Part shown: positions 14,746-22,416 of the stretch, piece after piece
Numbering within the stretch: position 1 is the first letter of the stretch
How the letters are laid out: each line of letters opens with the position of its first letter
Assembly (NCBI GenBank): GCA_050696075.1
Contig: JBOGUF010000193.1
Span: 1-30,755, forward strand
Length of the DNA: 30,755 bases
Origin: JBOGUF01 sp050696075
GTDB taxonomy: Bacteria > Chloroflexota > Chloroflexia > Thermomicrobiales > UBA6265
Direction of reading: 5' to 3'
Notes under the pieces: generated by a model
Database searches by the model: none
What the model was told of the DNA's origin: nothing
The model's input: the letters and a program-made list of their open reading frames with translations, nothing else
Translations under genes and position numbers: made by a program

Positions 14746-15750
14746 ATGATGAAGATGCAAGACGCCATTCCCCCAGCCGGCAGGATCGACCGCCGCTCGC
14801 TGCTGGGGGTCGTCGCCGGCGGGGCGGTGGTGGTCGCCACCCAGGGTCGGCTGAGGCTGGCCGTGGCCCAAGACACGCCGACGGTCGCGGTCGGCTCGAA
14901 GCAGTTCACCGAGCAGTTGCTCGTCGGCGAGATGCTCGCGCTGCTGCTCGAGGACGCCGACTACCCGGTCGAGCGGCAGCTGGGCCTCAGCGGAACCAAC
15001 ATCGTTCACGAGGCGCTACTCGCCGGGGAGGTCGACACCTACGTCGAGTACACCGGGACCGGCCTGATCAACATCCTGAATCTGCCCCTTCCCGCGGCCA
15101 CCCCAGGCGCGGACACGGCCGCCCCGGTCGCATCCCCGGCCACCGGCGGAATGGCGGGCATGGACACCGTCTACGAGATCGTCAAGGCCGAGTACGAGGC
15201 CCAGTTCAGCGTTACCTGGCTCGATCCCCTCGGCTTCAACAACACCTACACCATGGCCGTGCGTCCGGAGACCGCGACCGAACTCGGTCTGACGACCATC
15301 TCCGACCTGGCGCCCCACGCTGGCGATCTGATCTTCGTCGGTACCCAGGAGTTCCTGGAGCGACCCGACGGTCTGCCCGGGATGACGGCGACCTACGGCT
15401 TCGAGTTCGGGGAGACCGTGGGCGTGGATCCCGGGCTCGTCTACCAGGCGTTGGACTCGGGGCAGGGCGACGTCATCTCCGCCTTCGCGACCGACGGGCG
15501 CATCCCGGCCCTGGGCCTGGTGCTCCTGGAGGACGACCTGAGCTTCTTCCCGCCCTACTTCGCCGCTCCGATCGTCCGCCAGGATCTCCTCGACCAAGAC
15601 CCGGCGGTTCGCGACGTGCTGAACAAGTTGGCCGGCCGGATCGACAACGCGACGATGGCCGACCTCAACTTCCAGGTCGACGACGGCGGCGAGGAACCGG
15701 AGGACGTGGCCCGCGCCTACCTCGAGGAGCAAGGGGTGATCGGGTCGTGA
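14746..15750 (+). CDS. opuBC: Quaternary-amine ABC transporter binding protein (OpuBC/OsmF type)
   Basis: Extracellular ligand-binding protein, 334 residues. A Tat-type signal is visible: DRRSLLGVVAGG at residues 15-26, cleavage probably at AVA/QD near 41. The mature start TVAVGSKQFTEQLLVGEML (46-64) is the hallmark of the OpuAC/OpuBC family, and EVDTYVEYTGTG (95-106) forms part of the ligand pocket. Residues about 115-139 are an Ala/Thr/Pro-rich insert absent from typical homologues. Start ATG 14746 has GAGGAGAGG upstream; the next Met codons are near. A TACGAT box at about 14691 may give it extra transcription. Its TGA stop is the first stop of a heptamer hairpin. Confidence 0.92.
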   Translation: MMKMQDAIPPAGRIDRRSLLGVVAGGAVVVATQGRLRLAVAQDTPTVAVGSKQFTEQLLVGEMLALLLEDADYPVERQLGLSGTNIVHEALLAGEVDTYVEYTGTGLINILNLPLPAATPGADTAAPVASPATGGMAGMDTVYEIVKAEYEAQFSVTWLDPLGFNNTYTMAVRPETATELGLTTISDLAPHAGDLIFVGTQEFLERPDGLPGMTATYGFEFGETVGVDPGLVYQALDSGQGDVISAFATDGRIPALGLVLLEDDLSFFPPYFAAPIVRQDLLDQDPAVRDVLNKLAGRIDNATMADLNFQVDDGGEEPEDVARAYLEEQGVIGS

Positions 15751-15832
15751 GTCGTAAGACGTGAGTTGCGAGACGTGAGACGTGAGTCGTGAGTATCGAC
15801 GGGCGAACTACTCACGACTCACGTCTCACGAC
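15747..15832 (+). repeat. Heptamer-repeat hairpin after opuBC (GTGAGTC family)
   Basis: Seven consecutive 7-base units run from 15747 to 15795: GTGAGTC, GTAAGAC, GTGAGTT, GCGAGAC, GTGAGAC, GTGAGTC, GTGAGTA. A 13-base loop follows, then inverted units TACTCAC, GACTCAC, GTCTCAC. Arms 15774-15795 and 15809-15830 are exact 22-base reverse complements. The opuBC TGA (15748-15750) lies in the first unit. The next gene's ribosome site follows about ten bases after the hairpin. Confidence 0.92.
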
Positions 15833-15851
15833 CTATAAGGACGGAGATCAG

Positions 15852-17045
15852 ATGCGACGCGGCTACGACGTGATCGTCGTCGGGTGTGGGGGATTGGGCA
15901 GTGCCGCGGCCTACTGGCTGGCGCGGCGGGCCGGGGACGGCGTGCTGGCGATCGAGCAGTTCGGGCTCGGCCACGAGCGCGGCAGCTCCCAGGATCATTC
16001 CCGGATCATCCGCCACTCCTACCACGACCCAACCTATACCGTCCTGGCAGCGCCCGCCTACGACCTGTGGAGTCAGGTCGAAGCTGAATCCGGTGTCCAG
16101 ATCGTCCATAAGACTGGAGGTTTGGACCTGGAGCTGATCGGGACGACCGGCCCCAAGGACCTATCGCACTGCGCCGCGACGATGGCGGCGCACGGCATCC
16201 CCTACGAGGAGTTGAGCGCCGCGGAGATCATGCACCGCTGGCCGCAATTCCGGCTGCCTGAGGACGCCCGCGGGCTCTACCAGGCCGACAGCGGTCTGGT
16301 GGATGCGCGCAAGGCCAATGCGGTCCACGTCGCGCTCGCCCGCCTGCACGGGGCGACCATTCGCGATCGCCTTCCCATTCGCGCCCTTCGCCCCAACGGG
16401 GAGTCGGTGGAGGTGGTGACTGATGAGGCCGTCTTCACGGCTGCCCATGTCGTGGTTGCGGCCGGGGCGTGGACCAATACGCTCCTTGGCAGCCTCGGGA
16501 TCGAGTGGCCACTCACGGTCACGCAGGAGCAGGTCACCTATTTCGCCACTCCCTACCTGCGCGAATTCGCTCCCGATCGCTTCCCGATCTGGATCTGGCG
16601 GGCGCCAGAGGGCTTCTATGGCTTTCCCGTTTACGGCGAGGTCGCCACCAAGGCCGGTCAGGATGCCGGCGGCGAGGAGGTCACCGCCGAGACCCGGACC
16701 TTTGAGCCAAACCCCCGCACCCATGACCGACTCGTCCGCTTCCTTGAAGCCCACATCCCGCGCTTCCTCGGCCCAGAGCTCTACACCAAGACCTGTCTCT
16801 ACACGATGCCGCCCGATCGCCACTTCGTCATCGACGCTGTTCCGGGCCATCCGCGGATCACCATAGCCGTCGACGGTGGCCATGCGTTCAAGTTCGCGAC
16901 GCTCATCGGCCGGATCCTAAGCGAGCTTGCCCTGGATGGGAGAACAGAGTACCCAATCGCGGCATTCCGGGCCGACCGAGCGGCGATCACGGACCCCACC
17001 TTCCACCCGCTCTTTCGCAACGAGGCGGTCGTGTATCGGACCTAA
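15852..17045 (+). CDS. Sarcosine oxidase / N-methyl amino acid oxidase-like flavoprotein
   Basis: FAD enzyme that oxidises an N-methyl or secondary amine, giving formaldehyde (or an imine) and H2O2; 397 residues, normal for monomeric sarcosine oxidase (MSOX/SolA family). FAD-binding GCGGLGS is at residues 11-17 with Glu35 for ribose. The region GSSQDHSRIIRHSYHD (44-59) matches the MSOX active-site Arg segment. Cys315 in KTCLYTMPPDRHF corresponds to the Cys that links FAD covalently in MSOX, and Lys267 in VATKAGQ to its oxygen-activating Lys. Start ATG 15852 has GGAG eight bases upstream; a large open frame upstream runs through the hairpin and is not used. Context with a betaine/choline importer supports a methylamine substrate; the exact one is unknown. 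Confidence 0.88.
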   Translation: MRRGYDVIVVGCGGLGSAAAYWLARRAGDGVLAIEQFGLGHERGSSQDHSRIIRHSYHDPTYTVLAAPAYDLWSQVEAESGVQIVHKTGGLDLELIGTTGPKDLSHCAATMAAHGIPYEELSAAEIMHRWPQFRLPEDARGLYQADSGLVDARKANAVHVALARLHGATIRDRLPIRALRPNGESVEVVTDEAVFTAAHVVVAAGAWTNTLLGSLGIEWPLTVTQEQVTYFATPYLREFAPDRFPIWIWRAPEGFYGFPVYGEVATKAGQDAGGEEVTAETRTFEPNPRTHDRLVRFLEAHIPRFLGPELYTKTCLYTMPPDRHFVIDAVPGHPRITIAVDGGHAFKFATLIGRILSELALDGRTEYPIAAFRADRAAITDPTFHPLFRNEAVVYRT

Positions 17046-17094
17046 GCGCCAGCGAGACCGGACGCAACCATACTGTGTTTGGAGGAAGTCGGAG

Positions 17095-18150
17095 ATGCGT
17101 GAGGAGGAATCGGTGGATCGAATAGGGCTCTTAGACCGGCTCGCGCGGGGGCCGGTCATCTGTGCCGAAGGCTATCTCTTCGAGTTTGAGCGACGAGGCT
17201 ACCTGCAGGCAGGGGCCTTTGTCCCTGAGGTCGTGCTGGAGTACCCGGATCTCGTCGCCCAGCTCCACCGCGAGTTTGTCCATGCCGGCTCGGACGTCGT
17301 TGAGGCCTTCACCTACTATGCTCACCGCGAAAAACTCCGCTTGATCGGCAAGGAACACCTGCTGGAGGAGATGAACCGCCAGGCCCTCGCGATTGCCAAA
17401 GCGGTCGCGACCGAGAGCGGTGCGCTCTTCGCCGGCGACATCTGCAATACCAATGTCTTTACCGGGGACGATGCGGCGCGCCGGAATGTCCGCGCTATGT
17501 TCGAGGAGCAGGTCGGCTGGGCAGTCGAGGCCGGCGTCGACTTCGTCATCGGCGAGACGTTCTCGTGGGGCGAGGAAGCGCTGATCGCGCTCGACGTCAT
17601 CAAACAGGCCGGAAAGGCGGCCGTGATCACGCTCGCCATTCATCAGGAACCGGCGACGCGCGAAGGATGGTCGCCGGCGGAGGCATGCGCCCGGCTTGAG
17701 GACGCGGGCGCCGATGTCGTCGGGCTCAACTGCATCCGCGGGCCGCGGACGATGCTGCCGCTGCTGGGGGCAATCCGACAGCGGGTCAACGGGCACGTCG
17801 CGGCGCTGCCGGTGCCCTATCGCACGCACGACGAGGAGCCGTCGTTCCAATCGCTGCGCGACCCCGCGTATCCGTCTGCACCAGGCGGGCGGCCGTTCCC
17901 CACCGCCCTGGATCCGTTCACCTGCAATCGGTACGAGATCAGCGATTTCGCGCGGGAAGCGTACGACCTGGGAATCCGCTACCTCGGCGTTTGCTGCGGC
18001 GCCGGCCCGCACCACATCCGGGCCATGGCCGAGGCACTCGGCCGCACACCACCGGCCAGCCGCTACACCGCCGACATGTCCAAACACGCTTTCCTCGGCA
18101 CCGACCCGAGTCTGCAAAGAGTGAATCAGGAATATGTCAAGGTTCTCTGA
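17095..18150 (+). CDS. Betaine-homocysteine S-methyltransferase-like enzyme
   Basis: Zinc-dependent methyltransferase of the homocysteine S-methyltransferase family, 351 residues. The Zn ligands are visible: Cys213 in VGLNCIRGP and Cys300-Cys301 in GVCCGAGPHHIRA. AGSDVVEAFTYYAHREKL (about 65-82), GDICNTN and GVDFVIGETFSWGEE mark the TIM barrel as the betaine-using (BHMT) branch rather than the S-methylmethionine branch. It would move a methyl group from a betaine to homocysteine. The start is uncertain: ATG 17095 or GTG 17113, the latter with GAGGAGG five bases upstream. It lies 49 bases after the oxidase and overlaps the next gene. Betaine itself or another N-methylated acid is the likely donor. 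Confidence 0.87.
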   Translation: MREEESVDRIGLLDRLARGPVICAEGYLFEFERRGYLQAGAFVPEVVLEYPDLVAQLHREFVHAGSDVVEAFTYYAHREKLRLIGKEHLLEEMNRQALAIAKAVATESGALFAGDICNTNVFTGDDAARRNVRAMFEEQVGWAVEAGVDFVIGETFSWGEEALIALDVIKQAGKAAVITLAIHQEPATREGWSPAEACARLEDAGADVVGLNCIRGPRTMLPLLGAIRQRVNGHVAALPVPYRTHDEEPSFQSLRDPAYPSAPGGRPFPTALDPFTCNRYEISDFAREAYDLGIRYLGVCCGAGPHHIRAMAEALGRTPPASRYTADMSKHAFLGTDPSLQRVNQEYVKVL

Positions 18151-19522
18151 TCCTGCTCGGCCCAGAGAACCGATGGAGGGAACCCTCCCTATCATGGGAA
18201 CCATCGAGTTCATCCACGAGACGCACTGGCGCGACCTGCCGGACGATACCCGCGCCCACGCACGACGCTGCCTCCTCGACACACTCGGGGCGGCCCTTGG
18301 GGGTCGACGGACGGAACTGTCGCGCATCGTTCACGACTTCGCGGCGGCGACCTACGGTGGTGGGGGAGCGAGGCTGTGGCTCGATGGGCGCGCGGTCTCG
18401 CCGCCCGGAGCGGCGCTGGCGAACGGCATGACCATCGACTCGCTCGACATCCACGACGGCTACCTCGCGGTCAAAGGGCACGCCGGCGCCGCCGTCGTGC
18501 CAGCCGCGCTCGTGACCGTGCCGGTTGACGGCGGCCGGTCGGTCTCCGGACAGGAACTGCTGACCACCTTAGTTATTGGCTACGAAGTGGCGCTGCGGGC
18601 TGGCGTGACACTGCACGCCACCGCCTGCGACTACCACACCTCCGGCGCCTGGAATGCCCTCGGCTGCGCGGCCATGATGGCCCGGTCCTTTCGGCTTGGA
18701 GCCGACCAGACCAGACACGCGCTCGGCATCGCCGAGTACCACGGCCCACGCTCGCAGATGATGCGTTGCATCGACCATCCGACCATGCTCAAGGACGGGT
18801 CCGGTTGGGGGGCGATGACCGGCGTCAGCGCGGCGATGCTGGCACAAGCCGGCTTCACCGGCGCCCCAGCCGTGACAGTCGACGCGGCGGAGGTCGCGGC
18901 CACCTGGGCGGATCTCGGCACGCGGTGGCGGATCGGGGAGCAGTTCTTCAAGCCGTGGGCCGTCTGTCGCTGGGCGCAGCCGGCGATAACGGGCGCCCTC
19001 GCGCTGCAACGGAATCACGCGCTCCCGATCGCCGCGATCGTGCGGATCCAGGTGACGACCTTTCACCAGGCAACGCGCCTCGCGTGCCGGCGCCCAACGT
19101 CGACCGAGGAAGCACAGTACAGCCTGCCGTTTCCCGTCGCCGCCGCGCTGGCGCATGGTCAACTTGGACTGGCCCAGCTCGACGGCGATGGGTTGCAGGA
19201 TTCATGTGTCCTGCGACTCGCCGACCGCATCGAGCTCGTGGATGACCCGGTGCTGAGCACGCGTTTCCCCGCCGAGCGCGTGGCGCGGGTGCGGATCGAG
19301 ACTGCCGACGGAGCCGTCTTCGACTCTGGCGAGGTTCAGGCCCAGTGGGACGCCGCCAATCCGCCGACCGACGAGGAGCTGATCGAGAAGTTCCGCTGGC
19401 TGGCCGGCGAGAGTCTGTCGCCGGCGCGGGCCGCGGCGCTCGTCGACCTGACCTGGAACTGCGCTGAGTTGTCTGATGCCGGACAGCTCGTCGCCCTGCT
19501 GGCGCCGCCGCCGGATAGGTGA
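18134..19522 (+). CDS. MmgE/PrpD family protein
   Basis: A 462-residue protein of the MmgE/PrpD fold, which includes 2-methylcitrate dehydratase, cis-aconitate decarboxylase and iminodisuccinate epimerase. Landmarks are ARRCLLDTLGAALGGRR near residue 45, GMTIDSLDIHDGYLAVKGHA near 98-117, HTSGAWNALGCAAMMARSF near 168-186, and FFKPWAVCRWAQPAITGAL near 272-290 with the conserved KP. Start is ambiguous: ATG 18134 (overlaps the methyltransferase by 17), 18173 or 18194; the family alignment begins near GTIEFIHET, favouring a later start. In this cluster it would act on a carboxylic acid left after methyl removal; the reaction is not known. Confidence 0.85.
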   Translation: MSRFSDPARPREPMEGTLPIMGTIEFIHETHWRDLPDDTRAHARRCLLDTLGAALGGRRTELSRIVHDFAAATYGGGGARLWLDGRAVSPPGAALANGMTIDSLDIHDGYLAVKGHAGAAVVPAALVTVPVDGGRSVSGQELLTTLVIGYEVALRAGVTLHATACDYHTSGAWNALGCAAMMARSFRLGADQTRHALGIAEYHGPRSQMMRCIDHPTMLKDGSGWGAMTGVSAAMLAQAGFTGAPAVTVDAAEVAATWADLGTRWRIGEQFFKPWAVCRWAQPAITGALALQRNHALPIAAIVRIQVTTFHQATRLACRRPTSTEEAQYSLPFPVAAALAHGQLGLAQLDGDGLQDSCVLRLADRIELVDDPVLSTRFPAERVARVRIETADGAVFDSGEVQAQWDAANPPTDEELIEKFRWLAGESLSPARAAALVDLTWNCAELSDAGQLVALLAPPPDR

Positions 19523-19590
19523 AGACCGCTGCTGACCGTCGGACGTAGCCGATACCCTTATCCCCTCTTCCCCAGAAACTCAACCGCTCA

Positions 19591-19670
19591 TAGGATACCG
19601 ACGCGTCCGAATAGGCACGGCGGCGCATGCCGCGAGGGGAGGAATTTCGCGCGTGAAGATCACGGACCTT
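19591..19670 (+). promoter_or_regulatory. Promoter-leader copy B of the enolase-superfamily gene
   Basis: TAGGATACCG (-10-like) at 19591, the stem GCGGC/GCCGC with loop GCAT near 19622-19633, GGGGAGGA and the GTG start at 19653. It closely resembles 11939-12017, the region upstream of opuBA, including the first 18 coding bases. Confidence 0.55.
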
Positions 19671-20849
19671 AAGTGCGCGGTCATCGGCGACAACCCGATC
19701 GTCCGCATCGTCACCGACGAGGGAATCAGCGGCTACGGCCAGGTCGAGGCGTACAAACCGTACCTCAAACCGTTCGTGCTTCACTTCAAGAGCGCCTTCA
19801 TCGGCGAGGACCCGACCAACGTCGAACGGATCATGCGCAAGATCCGCCAGCGCGGCGGTTTCAAGCCCTGGGGCAGCGCCGTCAGCGCGATCGAGATGGC
19901 GCTCTGGGACGTCGCCGGCAAAGCCGCCGGCCTCCCGGTCTACAAGCTGCTTGGGGGGAAGGTGCGCGACCGCGTCCGCGTCTACAACGGCGCCGTCCGT
20001 TTCCCGATGACCGGCTATCAACCCGAGGACTACGCGGCCGACGTCGCCAAGCAGAAAGCCGCCGCCGAAGGCTTCACCATCATCAAGGAGGCAATCGCCT
20101 TCCACAGCCCGATGCGGACCCAGATCCCCGACTTCTCCTACGTCGACCCCATCGATCAGCCGTTCCACGCCCACCCTGACCGTGGCCTGCTCACCGAGAA
20201 GGGGCTGAAGCACATCATCGCCTGCGCCGAGGCGATGAAAGAGGTGCTCGGCGACGAAATCGGCCTCGCCCTCGACTGCGGTCCCGGCTGGGTGCTGCCC
20301 GACGCCATCCGCTTCGCGAGCACCGTCGAACCGTTGAACTTGATGTGGCTGGAGGACATGCTGACCGGCGACTACGTGCCGTGGGTCCACGCCGACGTCT
20401 ACCGCGAGGTGACCCGCGCCAGCTCGACCCCGATCCACACCGGCGAGCAGATCTACCTACGCCACAACTTCAAGGAGCTGATCGAGCGTCGCGCCGTCGC
20501 CGTCGTCGGCCCCGACCCCTGCGACGTCGGCGGCATCGCCGAGCTGAAGTGGATCGCCGAGTACGCCGATTTGCACGGCGTCCTGATGGCTCCCCACGGC
20601 ACCGGCAACGGCCTGCTCGGCCTGGCCGCCCTCGTCCAGGTCTGCGCCACCTTGCCAGCCAACTTCATCGCCTTCGAGTACCCGACCGGCAAACCTGCCT
20701 GGTGGTACGACATCGTCGACGGCCTCCCCGACCCGATCGTCGAGAACGGCGTCATCACGGTGTGGGACCGCCCCGGCATGGGCGTCGACTTCATCGAGGA
20801 CACCGCCAAGGCGCACCTGAAGGAGGAGGACCGGGATTTCTTCGACTAG
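19653..20849 (+). CDS. Enolase-superfamily enzyme, mandelate racemase subgroup
   Basis: A 398-residue enzyme abstracting the alpha-proton of a carboxylate, then racemising or dehydrating it. Mg ligands are Asp208 (LALDCGPGW), Glu234 (WLEDML) and Glu265 (HTGEQI). A catalytic Asp288-His315 dyad (VGPDPCDVGGI and MAPHGTGNG) places it in the mandelate racemase subgroup. Lys145 (TIIKEAI) occupies the first Lys of the KxK site; the second Lys is replaced, so acid/base chemistry from that side may be limited. GTG 19653 has GGAGG ten bases upstream. The substrate is unknown; an acid sugar or a betaine-type acid would fit the context. It is 130 bases after the PrpD-like gene with its own promoter-leader. 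Confidence 0.88.
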   Translation: MKITDLKCAVIGDNPIVRIVTDEGISGYGQVEAYKPYLKPFVLHFKSAFIGEDPTNVERIMRKIRQRGGFKPWGSAVSAIEMALWDVAGKAAGLPVYKLLGGKVRDRVRVYNGAVRFPMTGYQPEDYAADVAKQKAAAEGFTIIKEAIAFHSPMRTQIPDFSYVDPIDQPFHAHPDRGLLTEKGLKHIIACAEAMKEVLGDEIGLALDCGPGWVLPDAIRFASTVEPLNLMWLEDMLTGDYVPWVHADVYREVTRASSTPIHTGEQIYLRHNFKELIERRAVAVVGPDPCDVGGIAELKWIAEYADLHGVLMAPHGTGNGLLGLAALVQVCATLPANFIAFEYPTGKPAWWYDIVDGLPDPIVENGVITVWDRPGMGVDFIEDTAKAHLKEEDRDFFD

Positions 20850-20871
20850 CCGTCGTGGTTCACTTGCCCGA

Positions 20872-21302
20872 TTAATCGATTCGGTCGAGGAGAATCAGAA
20901 AGTCCCGCGGACTGAGGATGGTCACGCCTCGATACCGCCTGAGACGTTGCCGCTTCTTGTCGCCGGTAACGAGGTAGCGCGCCCGCGCTGAAACGACCGT
21001 CGCCAGCACGTGGTCATCCTCGGGATGCGTCGCCACACCGTCGACGACGACCGTTATCATGACCCGCTCCGCCTTTTCTCGGAGAAGTTGGACAGCGCTT
21101 GCCGCTTGTGCGACCGTCAGGTGTTGCTGAAAGTACGGTTTCCTCAGCGTCCGGCTGGTCTCATCCAAGACATGATCGGACAGGACGAGGGCAAATCGCC
21201 GAACTCGCCACCGGCGCACGAACTCGCCGGGCGTGCTGCTCGACGTTCGAATACGGCGAAACCCGAGGCGAGGACATTGGCGTCAACGACCGCCCGAATC
21301 AC
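20872..21302 (-). pseudogene. PIN-family toxin, frameshifted
   Basis: PIN-type RNase toxin (VapC-like, COG1569 group) split by one frameshift. The start is GTG 21302 and encodes IRAVVDANVLASGF, carrying the first catalytic Asp in the DxN motif. Near 21238-21250 the frame must shift by one base to continue as TPGEFVRRWRVRRFALVLSD, then VLDETSRTLRKPYF, HPEDDHVLATVV and YLVTGDKKRQRL, which carry the other acidic residues. The uninterrupted frame from GTG 21219 to 20872 gives 115 residues but lacks the first Asp, so would not be an active nuclease. The start overlaps the antitoxin stop by four bases (GTGA). A base-call error cannot be excluded. Confidence 0.72.
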
Positions 21303-21618
21303 GATTGGGTTGCCGCGTCTCGTTCAGCACGCATGTCGGCCCGAACTTCGGCTAGGGCCTTCTCCGTCTCGCGTTCAATCTCGGCCGGATCGACGCCCTC
21401 GAAGGCGGCGCCGATCTCTCGAACCCCTGCTCCCACTCCGCGTCGAGTTGATTCAGACGCTCCAAGTCCTCGGTCGAGACGATCGCGGCCACCGGGATGC
21501 CGCCCTTCTCCACTAACACGCGCTTTTGGGTGCGGAAGACCGCATTGACGACCCGACTGAACTGCTGCTTGGCATCGGTCATCTTCATTGTCTCGTTCAT
21601 TGGGCCGGCAGAAACCAT
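21299..21618 (-). pseudogene. Phd/YefM-family antitoxin, frameshifted near its C-terminus
   Basis: Antitoxin of the PIN toxin behind it. Start ATG 21618 has AAGGAGG five bases upstream. The Phd fold is intact: MTDAKQQFSRVVNAVFRTQK, RVLVEKGGIPVAAIVSTEDL and LERLNQLDAEWEQGF. Near 21416-21424 one base is missing; after the shift the frame reads IGAAFEGVDPAEIERE, then KALAEVRADMRAERDAA and a TGA at 21299-21301 that overlaps the toxin GTG. Without the shift the frame ends at 21352 with an Arg/Pro-rich tail (88 residues). The lost tail is the part that binds the toxin; DNA binding could remain. Confidence 0.72.
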
Positions 21619-21653
21619 CGCAACCTCCTTACTGCTTGAAGAACCGCCGATGC

Positions 21654-21677
21654 AGCGTAGCACCGAACAGCACTGTT
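21654..21677 (-). promoter_or_regulatory. Candidate promoter/operator of the Phd-PIN pair
   Basis: On the minus strand an extended -10-like TGCTACGCT (box 21654-21659) is preceded by an inverted repeat AACAG-TG-CTGTT (21666-21677). The layout, an inverted repeat just upstream of an extended -10, is the same as at parD (7187-7211). Confidence 0.35.
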
Positions 21678-21776
21678 TCGCATTGGTTAGATGGACAGCA
21701 CGACATCGGTCGATATCGCAAGCACGTAGACTGCACGGTGAACGCTTGTCGGGATCGATCGATAGGAGGCCACTGA

Positions 21777-22346
21777 ATGGAATTCGCCGAGGTCGTCAAG
21801 AAACGCCGGATGGTCCGCAACTTTGCGCCTGATCCAGTCGATCCGGCGGCGATCGACCGCATGCTCGACTTGGCCCGCCGCGCCCCCAGCGCCGGCTACA
21901 CCCAGGGTCAATCCTTCGTCGTCGTCACGAATCCTGAGGTCGGGAAGGAAATCGCTCGCCTCTGCGGCGAGGAGTATTACGTCGAGGCAGGGATGCATCC
22001 GTTCGTCTCCGCCGCGCCGGTCCTTGTCGTCCCCTGCACCTCTGAGGCCGCCTACCACCGCCGTTATCAGGAACCGGACAAGGTGCAGGATGACGGCAGC
22101 GAGATCGAGTGGCCGATACCTTATTGGCACATGGACATTGGCTGCGCGGTCATGACCCTGCTCCTCGCCGCCGGATTCGCCGGCGTCCACGACTTCCAGG
22201 CCCTTCGCGCCCTCCTCGGCATCCCGCCCGACGTCACCCCCGTCGGCGTCATCCCCATCGGCCACCCCGCCCAGGACGTGCCGTCGCCGTCATTGAAGCG
22301 GGGCCGAAAGCCGCTGGCAAGCGTGGTCCACCGCGAGCGATGGTGA
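21777..22346 (+). CDS. Nitroreductase family protein (FMN)
   Basis: A 189-residue FMN/NAD(P)H-dependent nitroreductase-fold protein. The phosphate-binding N-terminus is VVKKRRMVRNFAPDPVDP (residues 6-23), followed by MLDLARRAPSAGYTQGQSF (29-47), the FMN-contacting stretch. The central part has WHMDIGCAVMTLLLAAGFAG, as expected for the dimer core helix, and the end has GVIPIGHPAQD. ATG 21777 follows AGGAGG with eight bases spacing. A TAGACT box at 21727 may be its -10. The gene is intact although its neighbours on both sides are broken. Substrate unknown. Confidence 0.87.
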   Translation: MEFAEVVKKRRMVRNFAPDPVDPAAIDRMLDLARRAPSAGYTQGQSFVVVTNPEVGKEIARLCGEEYYVEAGMHPFVSAAPVLVVPCTSEAAYHRRYQEPDKVQDDGSEIEWPIPYWHMDIGCAVMTLLLAAGFAGVHDFQALRALLGIPPDVTPVGVIPIGHPAQDVPSPSLKRGRKPLASVVHRERW

Positions 22347-22416
22347 TCAGTATTTTCCTGGTAACTCGGGTGATTGCCGTTTACGGGCAATGAGGTTGAA
22401 GAGAGGTGTTGACCGA

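Noticed and set aside
15747..15832. CRISPR array or simple terminator
   Set aside because: Units are 7 bases with no spacers, so not CRISPR; there is no T-run, and the downstream gene appears to belong to the same cluster, so a plain terminator is doubtful.
21754..21763. ATCGATCGAT palindrome upstream of the nitroreductase
   Set aside because: Short and low-complexity; expected by chance and not placed at a promoter element.
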